Shown here piece by piece: positions 23,065-34,976 of a stretch of 64,000 nt of DNA. Source of the DNA: Enoplolaimus lenunculus (Eukaryota; Nematoda; Enoplea; Enoplida; Thoracostomopsidae); NCBI GenBank assembly GCA_030248215.1, contig JASANG010000835.1, positions 62,001-126,000 on the forward strand, in the 5' to 3' direction. A model generated the notes under the pieces. It saw nothing but the letters and a program-made list of their open reading frames with translations. It was not told the origin of the DNA and made no database searches. How positions within the stretch are numbered: position 1 is the first letter of the stretch; every line of letters starts with the position of its first letter. Both the position numbers and the translations under genes were made by a program.

Positions 23065-23342
23065 ATGGCGGATCCATGGGGGTCCACCCCGGCCGTGGCC
23101 CCCCCACATAACCAGATCGGACACCCACTTATCGAAAATGAAAATCCATAACCAACACTTACGGTACAGAAATTTTCTTCATGGGGGGCGTTATATTTTT
23201 GCCCTCGAGTACGAAATTTTCGACAAAAATTATATAGCAATTTTGTGACAATAGTTCGTGATTTGTGTATGGGTCAAAAGTAAGTTTATTTATTACCTGT
23301 GAAATTTTAGCCCCCCATTTTGAGATCCTGGATCCGCCACTG
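23065..23342. mobile_element. GGCGGATCC-type non-autonomous element
   Basis: The ends are CCAATGGCGGATCCATGGG and the inverse CCTGGATCCGCCACTG. Pyrimidine-rich CACCCC and CCCCCC blocks flank the inner sides. The terminal motif recurs at 32634, 21901, 5440, 29912, 38633 and 40361, so this is a common family; hAT affiliation is inferred from the CAGTGG start. Confidence 0.55.
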
Positions 23343-23712
23343 TGTATAACCTTATACACATTTCTTTTCGGACACATCCGGATGTTTATCATATCTGGAT
23401 ATCCGGTGCCCATCTATAGTGCTAAGTAATTACTGAACCATTTTGTCGTTTTTAAACGCTTACTTAACTTAAGTAAAAGTTAAGTCGCTGACTAAGTTTG
23501 ATAGAGTGCAACTAAGCCGTTCAGGCACACGAACGAAGCTTGGTAAAATTGAAATTGTAGACTCATTGTGCCTCGTTAATATAAAGCGAAGCTATTTCTT
23601 TCTTGTTATTACAGTGGCTTTCATTTGGTGTTCATTTGTTTTGGTCGAATATTTAAATATTTACTTAAGTAGGCAACGTAAATAATTACTTAAGTACAAC
23701 TAAAGTAAATAC

Positions 23713-23982
23713 TTAACCCTTTCACTCTTAGAGTATACTATGAGCAACTAAATACAATAATGTAAGAGCAATACACACACTGTGAGCAGTGTTCAACATT
23801 AATAACACATATGCGTAGTGCAAAATAGTCACAAGACTTAAGAGCCCACGCGGGCTCGAGCGTCAAGCTCCTATAGCTCAGGGGTCATCGTAAACGCCTC
23901 CCACCCGTGAGACTGGGGATAGAATCTTAAATTGAAAATACATCTCATATGAAATAGAAAATATTCATGTGAGAAGGGTTAA
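23713..23982 (+). mobile_element. TIR-bounded repeat carrying a tRNA-like (Pol III A/B box) module
   Basis: The element starts TTAACCCTTTCAC and ends GTGAGAAGGGTTAA. Inside, TAGCTCAGGGGTCATCG resembles a tRNA D-arm/A box, and GAGACTGGGGATAGAATC a T-arm/B box. Related copies are at 42074-42344 (GAGTTCGAATCC, a near-consensus B box) and 52464-53360. It is either a tRNA-derived SINE with palindromic ends or a MITE that captured a tRNA-like sequence. Confidence 0.65.
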
Positions 23983-24500
23983 GTAGGATGTCGAAAACCC
24001 AGCCCATATCTTTGAAACTTGAAAGGTCTGAACTTTGGAGACATGTCACTTTTTCATGTCTGAAGTCATATTTTTGGTGTATTCTTAACCGGGTGTAAAC
24101 ACCAATTAATCAGTCATAGGTTTTGTAAATTTTCGAACCAGTGAAACAGACTGAAATTTTATACTTTTTGAAGCCGAGTTACTTTAATGTTTTATAAAAT
24201 TTTGATTTAGATATGCGTTTGTTAGCGGTAAAGGCTGCAATCACTTGGGATACTGCACACTATTGTATCAAAACTGTAAAACCAAACATTACAGTTCAAA
24301 GCTTGTCAATGAAAAAGTTATTTATTTGTAAAAACCTCGAACAGCAATATAATATTTTTATTACATATCCATGTTATGACAGCAGTGTATTGACCATCTG
24401 TCCTTCGGGGCAAATATTCCGATCAAAAACCAAAAAGATTTGGTTACGTAATTATTTTTATAAAATAGTCAGCGGTGGTTAGGTTATAGCAAAACACCAG

Positions 24501-24613
24501 GAGCGATTTTTAGACACAGACCAGCCAGCCCAAATGTTTTTCCGAAAACATTTTGGGGCGAACCGCAATTTGAAAAGGAGTTATTAAAAAAGTTTCGTTA
24601 TAAACAAAAATAA
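24501..24613 (+). CDS. Putative terminal exon, plus strand, unrecognised
   Basis: After ACACCAG the frame entered in phase 1 runs 37 codons to TAA: HRPASPNVFPKTFWGE, then PQFEKELLKKFRYKQK. The composition looks like a real, basic C-terminus. A short upstream open segment (24213-24482) may hold another exon. The polypyrimidine tract is weak. It is not recognised and could be chance. From 24620 to 26110 I see only AT-rich sequence with no supportable gene. Confidence 0.3.
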
Positions 24614-26133
24614 TTGGAAGAAGAATTATTGAGATGACTTTTTAAAAATTCTAGCAACCCAGCAACCCCAACAATTAGGAACCTAAGTTAACTTTCATCG
24701 CAGTGATTATTTCTGAATATATATCCGCTTATATAGCAGTTACCAATTCATTACTATAACTTTTGCCATAACTATTTCAATTTTGTTAATTTTTACAAAG
24801 GAAGCAATGGACTGCCAAGGGGGCGTTTCAGTTGTCAAACCACCTTTCTTTGCGATTTTAGTTCTGGGTTTGTAGACATGGTATCCGTTTACAACACAAA
24901 AACTTCCCTTTGAAAGTTTTTAGAACGTAGCCTTTCATCCCAAAATCCATAAATTTTCGGAATCTTAGAAGTCAAATTGGTTCTTTGTTTGGCTTGATCA
25001 AAGCAAGCATATAATCGGAAGCACCTAATTTAGGTTTGTCTCTGATAGCATAGTAGCATATATAGGCTTGGGCTTTATAGGCTACCGCTACTTTCAGTGG
25101 TGTGCCAGCAGCCCAGCAAGAGAAAGCGGCACCTCAAGGTTTTCAAAACAAAAACTTTGTATATATTATGATTTATAATGCTAAAATTTCGTTTGGTTTC
25201 TGGCTCTATAAGCTCCGCTGCTGTGCCCCTAAGAAGTATCATAGTTTGACTAAATAATTAGTTAAGGTTTCAGCATCAAGTCTATGCTTTCTAAAATAGA
25301 CTGTTGAATGCTATCACTGCATTTTAATAAGCATGTATGCTTAAAATTTTCCCAATTGAATTTTTATTTAAAGTTGCCTATTGAATAACAAAGTATTTAA
25401 AAACTGTGCTGTAGAAGACATTTTTTCTCTCCGTATTCTACGTTTCATGACATTTCTTGTACAATTTAAATTTCAAATGTACTTTACAGTGTGCTTGCAG
25501 TTATTAACGCACAGTTTATATATCACGTTTATTTGATCAAAATAAAATAAAGTTTTGTCTATTTGACTCTAAACGTATATAAATACAGAAGGTATGTCGT
25601 GCGCAAATTGTAAACGCAGAGTAATTTGCCATAAACAGACTTGTAAAAAGTCCAATGTACCGAAACCAGACGGAAATTTCAATGTGTCTTAATAGTTTTT
25701 CGGACAGATTTTAATAGCGGTTCCAAAACGTTTTTAGAAAAAGCAAACAAGTTTGTGGCCACGCGTACGGGCCATCAACGACCGCATGAATACGCTAAAC
25801 ACAAGCATTAATTAAAAATTAATCAAGTCATGGTTTTTTCTACTGCACTAATTCAACATGTTATAACGAAATATTCCGTGTAGAACAATTTTGTGTCGTT
25901 TTCTTAACATATTTTCATATCGGGGTGGGTGGAATCAGAATTACAAAATAATTAAAAACAGAAAGTGAAAATTATAAAATCATGTTGCATACAAATTTAC
26001 ATGGGCTTATAAAAGTGCACAATCTAATTCATCAGACGGTGAAATTGATTTGCCGGTAATACATGAAAATATAACGTTAGTCTTCTTTACGCAGGTACGT
26101 TCGCGTTACAAATTTAGACGCCGCTTGTAGCAC

Positions 26134-26453
26134 GTGGGAAACTCGGTTGCCGCTGTAGTACAGCGTGGGACAATTCATCACCGCTGTTGTATAGCGTGGG
26201 AAAATTCGTTGCAGTTGTAGTACCGCGTGAGAAAATTAGGAATTACACAACTACACGTTAAAAACGTGTATAATGTCACGCATACCTGGTGCTTTAGAAC
26301 ACCTAGGCCGTAATTTCACTTGTGAATAGTATATCGTGAGAAAACAGGTTCTCGGTCGGACGATTATTCTACACTTTCGTGAGCCACGTCAGTAAATGCT
26401 TTATCGCTGAGCGCATTTTGACATATCATTTTCAGTATAGTATATCGTGGGAA
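26134..26453. promoter_or_regulatory. Cluster of CSL/Su(H)/LAG-1-like sites in a degenerate tandem repeat
   Basis: CGTGGGAA or CGTGAGAA occurs at 26134, 26196, 26226, 26335 and 26446, with a one-mismatch copy (CGTGGGAC) at 26165, all on the plus strand. The first four lie in diverged units of about 30-60 bp (GCTGTAGTACAGCGTGGGAAAATTC). The consensus YGTGRGAA is that of the Notch effector CSL. The block overlaps the 3' end of the minus-strand gene at 26364. Function is inference. Confidence 0.35.
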
Positions 26454-29400
26454 AATGGGATAAATTTTCGATCGATCATATGCAGTGCGTACTGTACTTA
26501 CAGTTGCACGCAGTGCAATATATTTTTTGCAAATACGATAAATATCTGCTTGTAGGTTTTCGGTTAATTTGCGTAGCTCATCCGTGGTTTTGTCTAGAAA
26601 AATATCAGCCAATATTATTTATACAGGTTACCGTAAAGATAAGCTTTAACCCTAAACGTAGGCAGATCAAAAAGCCTTAGCTTGCTTCGTCCAAAAGTAA
26701 CGTAGGCCCAAATAGCAAATGAACAAAAATATAGTGATACCCAAGCAATAACCACTTTTGTTTCAGCTAGATTTTCACCAACGGTTCGTGTTAGAGTCAC
26801 GCTTGATGTTCGGGAGGTCAATATAATATACATGAGCTGTGACCGCAATACCATTTAATGAGAAAAGGATAAGGAATGTAGCAGGTTGTTGATTTTTATG
26901 CGCCAGTTTCAGATTTAACATTCAAAAATGGGTATTTTGTTACAAAATCCAGATGTGCTTCTTTGAATATCGAAAATCATGTGCCCAACAATAACTGTTG
27001 CACACAAACACACACAAAAATGTTTATCTAACTAAACTTACGGGGCCTGGAAATACAAGTAACTTTTCATGAAATAGAAAATATGCAAAATGAAAAAAGT
27101 TTAAAAAGTTAAAATTTGAAAAGACGGGTGAGCTTAATACGTTTTAAATTGTCGACTCTGGAATTTTCTTTCGCTCGTTCTGAAATCATTGCTGCTTGAC
27201 CGATGATCGCTGCGATACCAAGGCGTTTCGGATGTGGAGGCAAATTTTTAAGATCTCGATCATTCTGCAAAGGAAAAATGAATTACATAGCTACTCGAAA
27301 AGCTATAGCAGCTGTCGCAAGTTAACAATAGTTTCTCAATCAAGCGAACAAGGCAGACTGTTTAAATGTATATTCTGTTGCCTTACACCCTTACAGTTTT
27401 CACATTCACCTGTTTTCGAAAACGCGTGGAATTTAGTAACTGTGGCTTATTGTTTAGAAAGATGCTAGAAACTTCTGCTGCAAATAAGTGCTATATACAG
27501 TTGGAATTTGGGATTAGATGGAGTGTAGTACTGAGACATTGACAAAACGTTGAAATAGTGGAAAATATTAATACAAAATTTAGGTTTTGATTCGTATTGG
27601 TTGGAGCACAACTTTGGTGATCGTAGGCCCTTATGTATCCATAGGTGCTTTGTAATCAGGTTTGTCCCTTTTCCCAACCCTCTAGGTACGCTTAGAGTAC
27701 GAGTGCCAGCATAATTGCTTGTTAAAAACATTTACCTGTAGTCTTGAATCAATTGTTGCCATTATTCTACTGACGTACACCGACTGGTCTTCGCTTTGTG
27801 CTGGTTTTGGTAAAAGCACCAGTGTCCACTCGTATTTCTTTTCCAGATTAGCGACCTAAATGTCAAATTAAAGTTGTACAGATGTTACTGCAGCCAGCGC
27901 CTCAAAATTTTAACGGAATTGAGGTTACGACAGCTGGGATCACATTTTTGCGAGAATGTGTGAGTTCTCGGGTTGCACGGCAATTTTTGGGATCAGATCT
28001 GGGCAGAAAACCCCGTACAAGCTGGTGTCGGAAGACACAGTTGGTGTCCTAGAGAGTCGTTACATGTGTGCGCGCAGATTTGAAAACAGTCGCAACTCGC
28101 AGAAGTGCACAGACTGTGCAGATCGGTTCTGGGTGAGCCGTTGCGCTCTTGCGGCTTGAAAAGTCTAGAAATAGTTCTAAATTTTTGACACTGGATTGAT
28201 TTGGCTTGGATATATATGTTTTTAGGTCTAAAACAAGAGTTGCAAAACGTCGAATTGTAATCGAATAGTATTATAAGCATATTCCTAAGCCTAAGCCTGA
28301 GCCTAAGAATAAGCCTAAGCGTAAGAATGAGTCTATTTGTAAGGCTAAGTCTAAGTCTACGCCTAAGCAAAGCAAAAATTTAGTCTAAAGCTTAAGCTTA
28401 ATTTATTCTAGTCCACTGAAAAACATTGCGCCCCGCGTCTGCCTAATGTTGCCGGTTGTCATTTAGCCGTGAAATGGGTAATTCTAGTCAAATTCCGAGG
28501 CATGATACTGTCGGCATGGCTACACCGCGACGTCTGTGCAGGTATGGACATTGCTGTGCAGTTCTGGAAATTGCCAACTCGAGAAGATGCTTTGGCCTGG
28601 GGCTTTTTCACTGAATTTCGACGCTTCAGCTCATTACTTTGGGTTAGGCGGAGCTGCCCGTTTCCGGACGCACATACTTAAGATGTAGTACGATTTAGGC
28701 CAAGAAAGATTGCACCGATGACAGATTTTCCGTACTCATGTTGGTAACTTCTGGACGTACCTACTCCAGTCACGGGTTATCCTAAGGGGCACTGACCATG
28801 ACAAATTTTTCGATCATAAGTCAAAAGTTGCAGAGGGCATCGGAGCTTATACTTTTAGACTTTTAGATATAGAGTTGGTACATTAGGGTCGTAATTTAAG
28901 AAGCTAGAAGGGTTCAGAAATGTCTTGCGATTGTTCAAACGAATTTAACGATAAAATTGTTTCTCGGTTTTCGATTGTGATGTTTTCTTTCATGTCTTAT
29001 TTCTAAATTTCTTGCTGTAAATTGATAAGTTAACAATTCAATATCTTTCTTATGCCGCTGGATGTAATACATGGCTTGTGCCAAGCGTTAAGCTTATCAA
29101 TAACTTTTACAAGTAATATTTCATTGTAGGACTAATTTACTTTAATTAATACCAATACACAGTCATTTCCTTTAGTATGTATTTAAAAACCCTGCAACCG
29201 CCGCATTTACTCGTTTAATTTTCCGTATAAATGATAATTTGATAGAAAGCAAAAAACCCATCATTACTGTATATTATTTCTAAGCCCTAGCCTGAATCTT
29301 TGGTCCTCTTACCTCTCTGACCATTTCGTCTAACAGACGGTATTTAATCAGGGGATTCTTGATTGATTTTGCAGCTAAATATTTATCCTGTAAATAAACA

Positions 29401-32400
29401 AACTGATAACCGACACAATGGTGAAACCAGAGTCATTATATTATCATCTAAGAATTTGGCGGATTAGAACAAAAATGGAACGCGCACTGCTACATTTTGT
29501 GCTTTAAAACCACGGTTGTATGCATACTATTATCTAACAGTGATGATGAATTCCACGAACCCGTATTCTCATATGTGTGTAGCACCTATTATCAGTTACT
29601 AATAATTTTTTACAAGTGAACTTTTACAGTTGGGGATTTGAAAATCCCGTAGAAATAGAACAAGTGGAATGCAATAAAATGTTTCAAACTCTGAACCTGG
29701 TCGAAAGTTACAATTTCGTTGTTTATCAATTGTTGATAGGTGCTATACACATTTAAGAATATGATCAGAGGTACTAATAATATAAGTGCAAATATTTTCA
29801 AACGCTTGTAGTACATCCAACATATAACCTGATACTGATAGGTTGTGGAACTCTTAAACTTTCAGCTTAGAGCTTCAGCACATGTTTATACTTTAAATTG
29901 TCCAGCTAGCAGTGGCGTACGGAGACGTTTTGATTAGGCAGGCCATATCCTGTCACGCCCGCGCCTTTGTTTTCCGACCAAAAACAAACTTAGAATTTTT
30001 TAGCTGTACGGATCTCAATTTTTGGGGGGTTTATGAGGTTGGTCATGTTCCCAAAGTTGGCTTCGAGATCAATTTCGGAGTTGACTTTTAGGTCCTTAAA
30101 ATTTGGTCGTTGGTATCTGGACCTTGTCGGACTGTTTGCCCCATGAACACGACTCGAAAAAATATCCCGAGCGAAGTGAGCGAAAAGCTAGCTCCAGTTT
30201 GAAATTTTTGCGTAGAAATATATTGTATAATATGAAATATTTCTAGGCACTGGGAGTTAAAATTGAGTGAGCGAAGGCTCAAGAATAAGATTGAGCTTTG
30301 AAGAATTTGCGAGCGAAACGAGCGTAAAACTGTACATTGTTTCAGTTTTAAATCAATCTGTAACAGTTTTCAAACATATCTTTATACTGAAGCGCGGGTT
30401 CTAAACCACCACGGCACCAAACCGATCTCCCTGGTCTAGAGCTTATGTTATTGTGAAGCTTTGCACAAGTTTTATTACTATCATTAGTTTTGAACTGGTC
30501 ACGTCGGGGAATTTGATTTTGATATTTACTTTCGAACAGCGCCGCAGGCAAAATCTTTTCAAAAATTGTCGCGAGAGAAGCGAGCAAGAAACTATACGTA
30601 ATTTTTGTATTTAACGTATATTTATATGACGCAAATACTGTTCGGATTGGTGGGCTGCGACTGCCTCTCTCCCTCCTCTCAGTGCGCGCCTGCTAGCCAG
30701 TGTGACGCATTTCAAATTTGCAGCTTTCGCAGGTTAAAACGCTAACCTGCAATGCTTTACACGCTTGTTTTACACGTCGATATGAGTCTAAAATGCGATG
30801 CTTTGCTTTCATATAACGAGTTGCATGAGCAAGTATACGATCGCGGTTCGGATCTGAAATTAAGAAGAAATGTTTATTGGAAGAATGTTTTTGCATTTGT
30901 ATATTTTGTTGAAACTTTCCGAAATTTTCCGGTTTTCAAAACACAAAATACGCATTCGCACCTATGAAGAGTGTTTTTGTCTTCAACTGCATTGTCATTT
31001 TCAGTAAAATTATTTTAGCAAATTTCATTTCTAAACATAAAAATAAGAACACGATCATTTTGTCATGAGCAGTAATACTAAAAATTTAAACCATACGTGG
31101 TTGCAAAACTTGCAATAGCACATCAAGGCTTCCAATAATTTCTATATTATAATTGTAATTTTGGGCCCACGTGAAGAACAGAGCGGAACGGTATTATAAC
31201 CATATTCCTAAGCCTAAAGCCTAAGCCTAAGCGTAAGAATGAGCATATTCCTAAGCCTAAGCCATGCAAAAAATAGTCTAAAGCTTAAGCTTACTCCATT
31301 GAAGTCCCACTGAAAACCGTTCCACCCCTGTTCTTTACATTGGCCTAAGTTTGGAGCGTTTACAAATAGCTGTACTGCCAAAGAAATCACATAAATGACT
31401 AATACGTATGTTAGGAGTTCCAGCTTTAATAAATAAACATCAAAGCCGTAACACGTTGAAACTTTTTAAATCCTAGTTAGTAGTTTTAGGGAGTCCGTTC
31501 ACCCTCGGAACTCAGAATATATGGTTCTAAACTGATTCGAGCGAATTCAAAATGTGATATACATGCGATCTAAACTCGTAACAAATGCTCTTAAAAGTTT
31601 TGAAACAGTTAATAAAACAATATCTCTGAGTGAGGCTGTTAACAGATATACACCGCATCTGGAACGCCTGCCATGGAATTATTAAAAACAAAATGTAAAA
31701 ATAAGAATTGAAACATTCTTTATAAACCATTTCGTATTTATCTGCTAAAATTACGTTTTCACAAACCTCAACGAGTTTAAAATTGCGTTTACAACGATTA
31801 TATTTAAGATGTTTCACAGTAGTCTAATATTTGAAACAATTTTGTCTTAAAATTTTCAAATTAACTCTGGAAGAATGTTATGTTAATTTTTTGTAATTAT
31901 CTCATATTTCAAACAATAGTCATAATTTAATTGCAAAATCTTGTTACCTGCGAGTAAAATTGTAACTGTCCGCACCAATTGGCCGACGCTTAAAAAACTA
32001 TCAAACTGCAAACTCAGTGAATTTACAATTCGTTCAAGCATCGAATCCTCATCCCCACAACTGCGTTGAGGTGCAGAAGCAGCGATTTGCGAACACGAAC
32101 AGTACTTGTTTGAGCTTAAATACATTTTGTTGCTGTTTCTATTATTTATGTACTTGCTATGTTTATTTTTATTATTGTGTATGTTGTTGTTTTTGTTTTT
32201 GTTGTGGTTGTTGTTTTGGTTATTGGTGTTGCTGTTGTTGTTGGTCTTGAAGTTCTGGTTGTTTCTGTTGGAGTTTTTGTTATTCTGTATATTATATTTT
32301 ATGTTGTTTTTCTTGTAACTTTTGTTTTTATTTTTGTTGCAATTATTTTCGTTCTTGTTATGTTCATCGTGGTTGTCGTTGCGTTTGTTTTTGTTGTTTT

Positions 32401-32539
32401 TGTTGTCGCTTTTGTTGTTATTGCTTTTGCTATTAAGCGATGTCTCGTTGCTGATGTCAGTGCCCATAATACCGTTAGACCGCAACAATTCAACTAATGT
32501 TAAAAGTGTCAGGTTAGTCATATTTAAGAGTTTAGAATT
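26364..32539 (-). CDS. Unrecognised helical protein with Asn/Lys-rich insert, 6 exons seen (5' partial)
   Basis: Exons in order: 32539-31948, 30853-30747, 29387-29313, 27855-27736, 27264-27141, 26593-26364 (TAA stop). Junction phases (1, 0, 0, 0, 1) all agree, with donors GTAACA, GTTAGC, GTAAGA, GTAAAT, GTATTA and CAG/TAG acceptors. The visible part is 415 residues. The first exon holds LLNMTNLTLLTLVELLRS, then about 100 residues dominated by Asn and Lys, then DEDSMLERIVNSLSLQFD. Later exons are rich in charged helix: DRILAHATRYMKAKHRI, KYLAAKSIKNPLIKYRLL, ANLEKKYEWTLVLLPKP, HPKRLGIAAIIGQAAMI and TTDELRKLTENLQADIY. No membrane segment or signal peptide shows. The first exon enters in phase 0 after TTTTAG, so the start lies upstream. 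A GTAAGT inside the last exon (after ALRAT) is an alternative donor, so the final 38 residues are uncertain. I recognise no family. Confidence 0.7.
28268..28440. mobile_element. TTAGGC-like MITE copy (partial)
   Basis: A GTATTATAAGCATATTCCTAAG start is followed by a CCTAAGCCTGAGCC array, an AGCTTAAGCTTA block, and then CCACTGAAAAACATT. The order matches the complete copy at 31165-31345, but the outer ends are degraded. It lies in an intron of the minus-strand gene. Confidence 0.55.
29562..29762. mobile_element. Short MITE (GTGTAGCACCTA family)
   Basis: The left end CGTATTCTCATATGTGTGTAGCACCTA is repeated in inverted form at the right (TAGGTGCTATACACATTTAAGAAT). Related ends occur near 36729, 36925, 38308, 46588 and 51862, so the family is common here. 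It has no coding capacity and lies in an intron of the minus-strand gene. Confidence 0.6.
29910..30600. mobile_element. CAGTGGCGTA-type repeat with GAGCGAAGCGAGC motifs
   Basis: Starting at GCAGTGGCGTACGGAGACG, the stretch contains three spaced words close to GAGCGAAGCGAGCGAAAAG (30170, 30310, 30573). The same word occurs near 37255, 48235, 51318, 52650 and 52760. The right end was not defined. It lies in an intron. Confidence 0.4.
31165..31345. mobile_element. MULE-like MITE with internal GCCTAA array
   Basis: The ends GCCCACGTGAAGAACAG and CTGTTCTTTACATTGGC are inverted, with a CGGAACGG block inside each. The centre is a CCTAAGCC array and an AAGCTTAAGCTTA block. Flanks TAATTTTGG (31156-31164) and TAAGTTTGG (31346-31354) are a 9-bp duplication with one change. 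This is the same family as the copy at 21072. Confidence 0.72.
32110..32445. repeat. Low-complexity TTG/TTT-rich tract inside a coding exon
   Basis: Imperfect TTGTTG, TTGTTT and TTATTG triplet runs dominate the plus strand. Read on the minus strand they give the Asn/Lys-rich segment of the exon at 32539-31948. The plus-strand frames encode only Val/Phe/Leu runs and are not considered genes. Confidence 0.75.
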
Positions 32540-32633
32540 CTAAAATTCTCTGATAACGTTTACTAGTTGGTCAACTTTGCACAGTTTAAAAGTGTTAGGG
32601 AATGCCTTAGAACAATTACGTTTATGTGCTATG

Positions 32634-32928
32634 CAGTGGCGGACCCAGAAATTCCTGGTGGGGGGATGCACATATATTAATATATGTAATATGTATGTAT
32701 ATATGCATATTATATGCAATGCACTCATTAAAGCGGATGTTGCATAAACTTCTAGCCTATAATATGTTGATTGTTACTAGGACGAAGAGGTTTTTAGTTC
32801 TTTTTCCGGTATTTTCAAAATTCACCATAAGTGCCATTATAGCTTACGTTGGTTTTAGCCCTGAAAAAATTTACACTAGGCAGCCGGTGGTGGATGCATC
32901 CCCCCATCCCGCCCTGGATCCGCCCTTG
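32634..32928. mobile_element. GGCGGATCC-type non-autonomous element
   Basis: The ends are CAGTGGCGGACCCAGAAATTC and the inverse CGCCCTGGATCCGCCCTTG, with GGTGGGGGGATGCA inverted as GATGCATCCCCCC just inside. The family recurs at 23065 and elsewhere. No clean 8-bp duplication was found. Confidence 0.6.
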
Positions 32929-33161
32929 GTGTTTGCTCTGATAACTATTCTAAATTAAGTATGTTGGAAACTTGCTCAAAATAAGTATATGATCTTTAAT
33001 TAATCAGATGTCAGTAGTTATGTCTTGAATGTCTATTTACCGAACTTGGCGATTGGGCCGTCCCAAACGCAAATTGTTCTATGAAACTAAATTTTCAGTA
33101 ACAAACTATCTCAGATTTTCGAAAACAAATCAAAACCTTGTTTACTGCTAGTTCATTGATT

Positions 33162-33470
33162 ACCGGGTTGTAAACGGCTATTAAAATAACGGAAACGGAT
33201 AGTGAACGAAATAACGGAAACGGAATTTGGAATACAAAAGTTTCAAAGATGTTTTATTTTACGGGCTCGAATTTTTTTCGATTTCGGATGAATTTCGCAA
33301 TTATTGCTTCATTTCAACAATTGCAGCATATCCGTAATGAAATATGTACGTGATTTATAAGTAATTTTGAGCGTAAAAACGGAATTTCCGTTATTTCTGT
33401 AAGGCAAACGGAAACGGATACCAAATTTTACCATGGGAAAAACATTAATGGATATGCGGTCACACCCCTT
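33162..33470. mobile_element. AACGGAAACGG-family element, copy 1
   Basis: AACGGAAACGGAT words near both edges bracket a conserved middle containing GATGAATTTCGCAA, CAATTGCAGCATATCCG and ACGTGATTTATAA. The same middle is found at 60122-60395 and 60838-61222. Ends are imprecise. The rest of 33470-34340 holds nothing I can support. Confidence 0.55.
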
Positions 33471-34340
33471 TTTATTTACAATTGGTTATTCTCGTATCCT
33501 ACCATTCTTCAATCACATTTTAGATTGCTATAAATTCTCTTGTTGTTCAACAAAATAGTTCTCATTTGGGACGCACCTGCGACCAACTCGGACAAATAGG
33601 TGTTTATGATACCATATACACAGCTTGCAAATCCAGAATCAATACAGTAGGCTTACACCTATATACCTACTCTACTACGCTTAGATTAACGGGCCTAGGC
33701 TATGGCGAGCTCGGACTACCGGAAGCCTCTTAAAGCAACAACTGGCCTCATCTCAGTCAAACCAAAACCTGGAACAATTATAGTCCGTTTGATATCTATA
33801 ATCAAAAGGTCTTAAACGTGAGCCAGTGTACTAGCTAAATGTCAAATACGTTTTTAATTAAAATGGTTCAAGCTACTTAATGCTATGCTAATTAAAATTT
33901 AACACATGGCTACTGGTGAAGGTTACGTCAGGCTCCTAGCGTGCCAAGTGTTCCACCATACCGTACTATTCCTAAATCTGCACTTCCACGTGCAAGTTTT
34001 TGCAGCGAGAATTTACAGGTACAACTTGCAGTTGGAAGTTTTGTAATAGGTTTTCGGACAAAAATTGAACCTACAAGTTGCAGCTACAAATTATTTCTGT
34101 CAAAAATTGGCACGTGCAAATTGCAGCTGTAAGTTCTATTTTTATAAAAATTTAAATTGCCATCTATAAGTAAAGATTACTTCACAGAGAGCAACAACCT
34201 TTCTAGCGATGGGCTCAACCTGGCACCTGGGTCCTCTGGCTACAAAGCTGACGTTTTGATTCTTTTTTAAGTATTTTTGAACCGTTTAATCCTCAAAGTT
34301 GAATAGGTTTAAAGCGGTGTCATCAAACGATCAAACAAAG

Positions 34341-34976
34341 GGTTGGAACCGGATCCGGCCAAAGTCCGCGGGCCCGGGCCTGTGCTCGAATGTTGGACCC
34401 GCGGACCTAAGCTGGCCGCTCCTGAGCTTGGGCCCAAACTTTGGGACTACGATATGAAATAATTAGGACTAGTGCGTGACCTCTTTTTGTCCCATTGGCC
34501 AGTGAAATAGACCGCTGGTTTGATATTGTAGTAAAATTTAGATGCCTATTTTTGAATATTAATTCCTTTCAATTTTTGTAAATACTGCGGTTATGGCGTA
34601 GCAAGAATTTATAAAAGTAGGGTTACGTTGTGCAAAAATTTTAAAGGAGAGTTTGTTTAGTTTCTAAATCGCAATCATTTGCACTTTTACGGGTGTAAAA
34701 CGTTCTGTAGTCCACTCTAAGATTCCTGAACTGCAGACGTTTCTGCTGCTACTTTAAAAAATGCGTTAATTATTGGCGTGGAAACACTGTGCTTTATCTA
34801 AGCTCACTTAACGCGTGCTTGATATACAAGTTATGACGGACAAATTTGAGCGGCATTTTTTGTATTATATTTTGTTTACTGCTCTAAACCTATATAAAAT
34901 TTGCAGGCCGGGCTCGGGCCATGTGTGATGGACCCGGGCCGGGTCCGGGCCCTAAAAAACCGGGCCGGTTCCAACC
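34341..34976. mobile_element. GC-rich-ended TIR element (GGTTGGAACCGG)
   Basis: The ends GGTTGGAACCGGATCC and the inverse CCGGGCCGGTTCCAACC each continue into CGGGCCCGGGCC-type sequence, in sharp contrast with the AT-rich surroundings. The interior is AT-rich with no coding frame. No clear target duplication. Confidence 0.65.

Noticed and set aside
31700-31817. Minus-strand open segment with KRNFKLVEVCENVILADKY as a possible exon
   Set aside because: Its entry phase does not fit the phase-1 donor at 31947, whereas that donor joins directly and in phase to the exon at 30853.
32106-32497. Plus-strand Val/Phe/Leu-rich frames suggesting a membrane protein
   Set aside because: They are the complement of the low-complexity Asn/Lys tract in a minus-strand exon with good splice sites.
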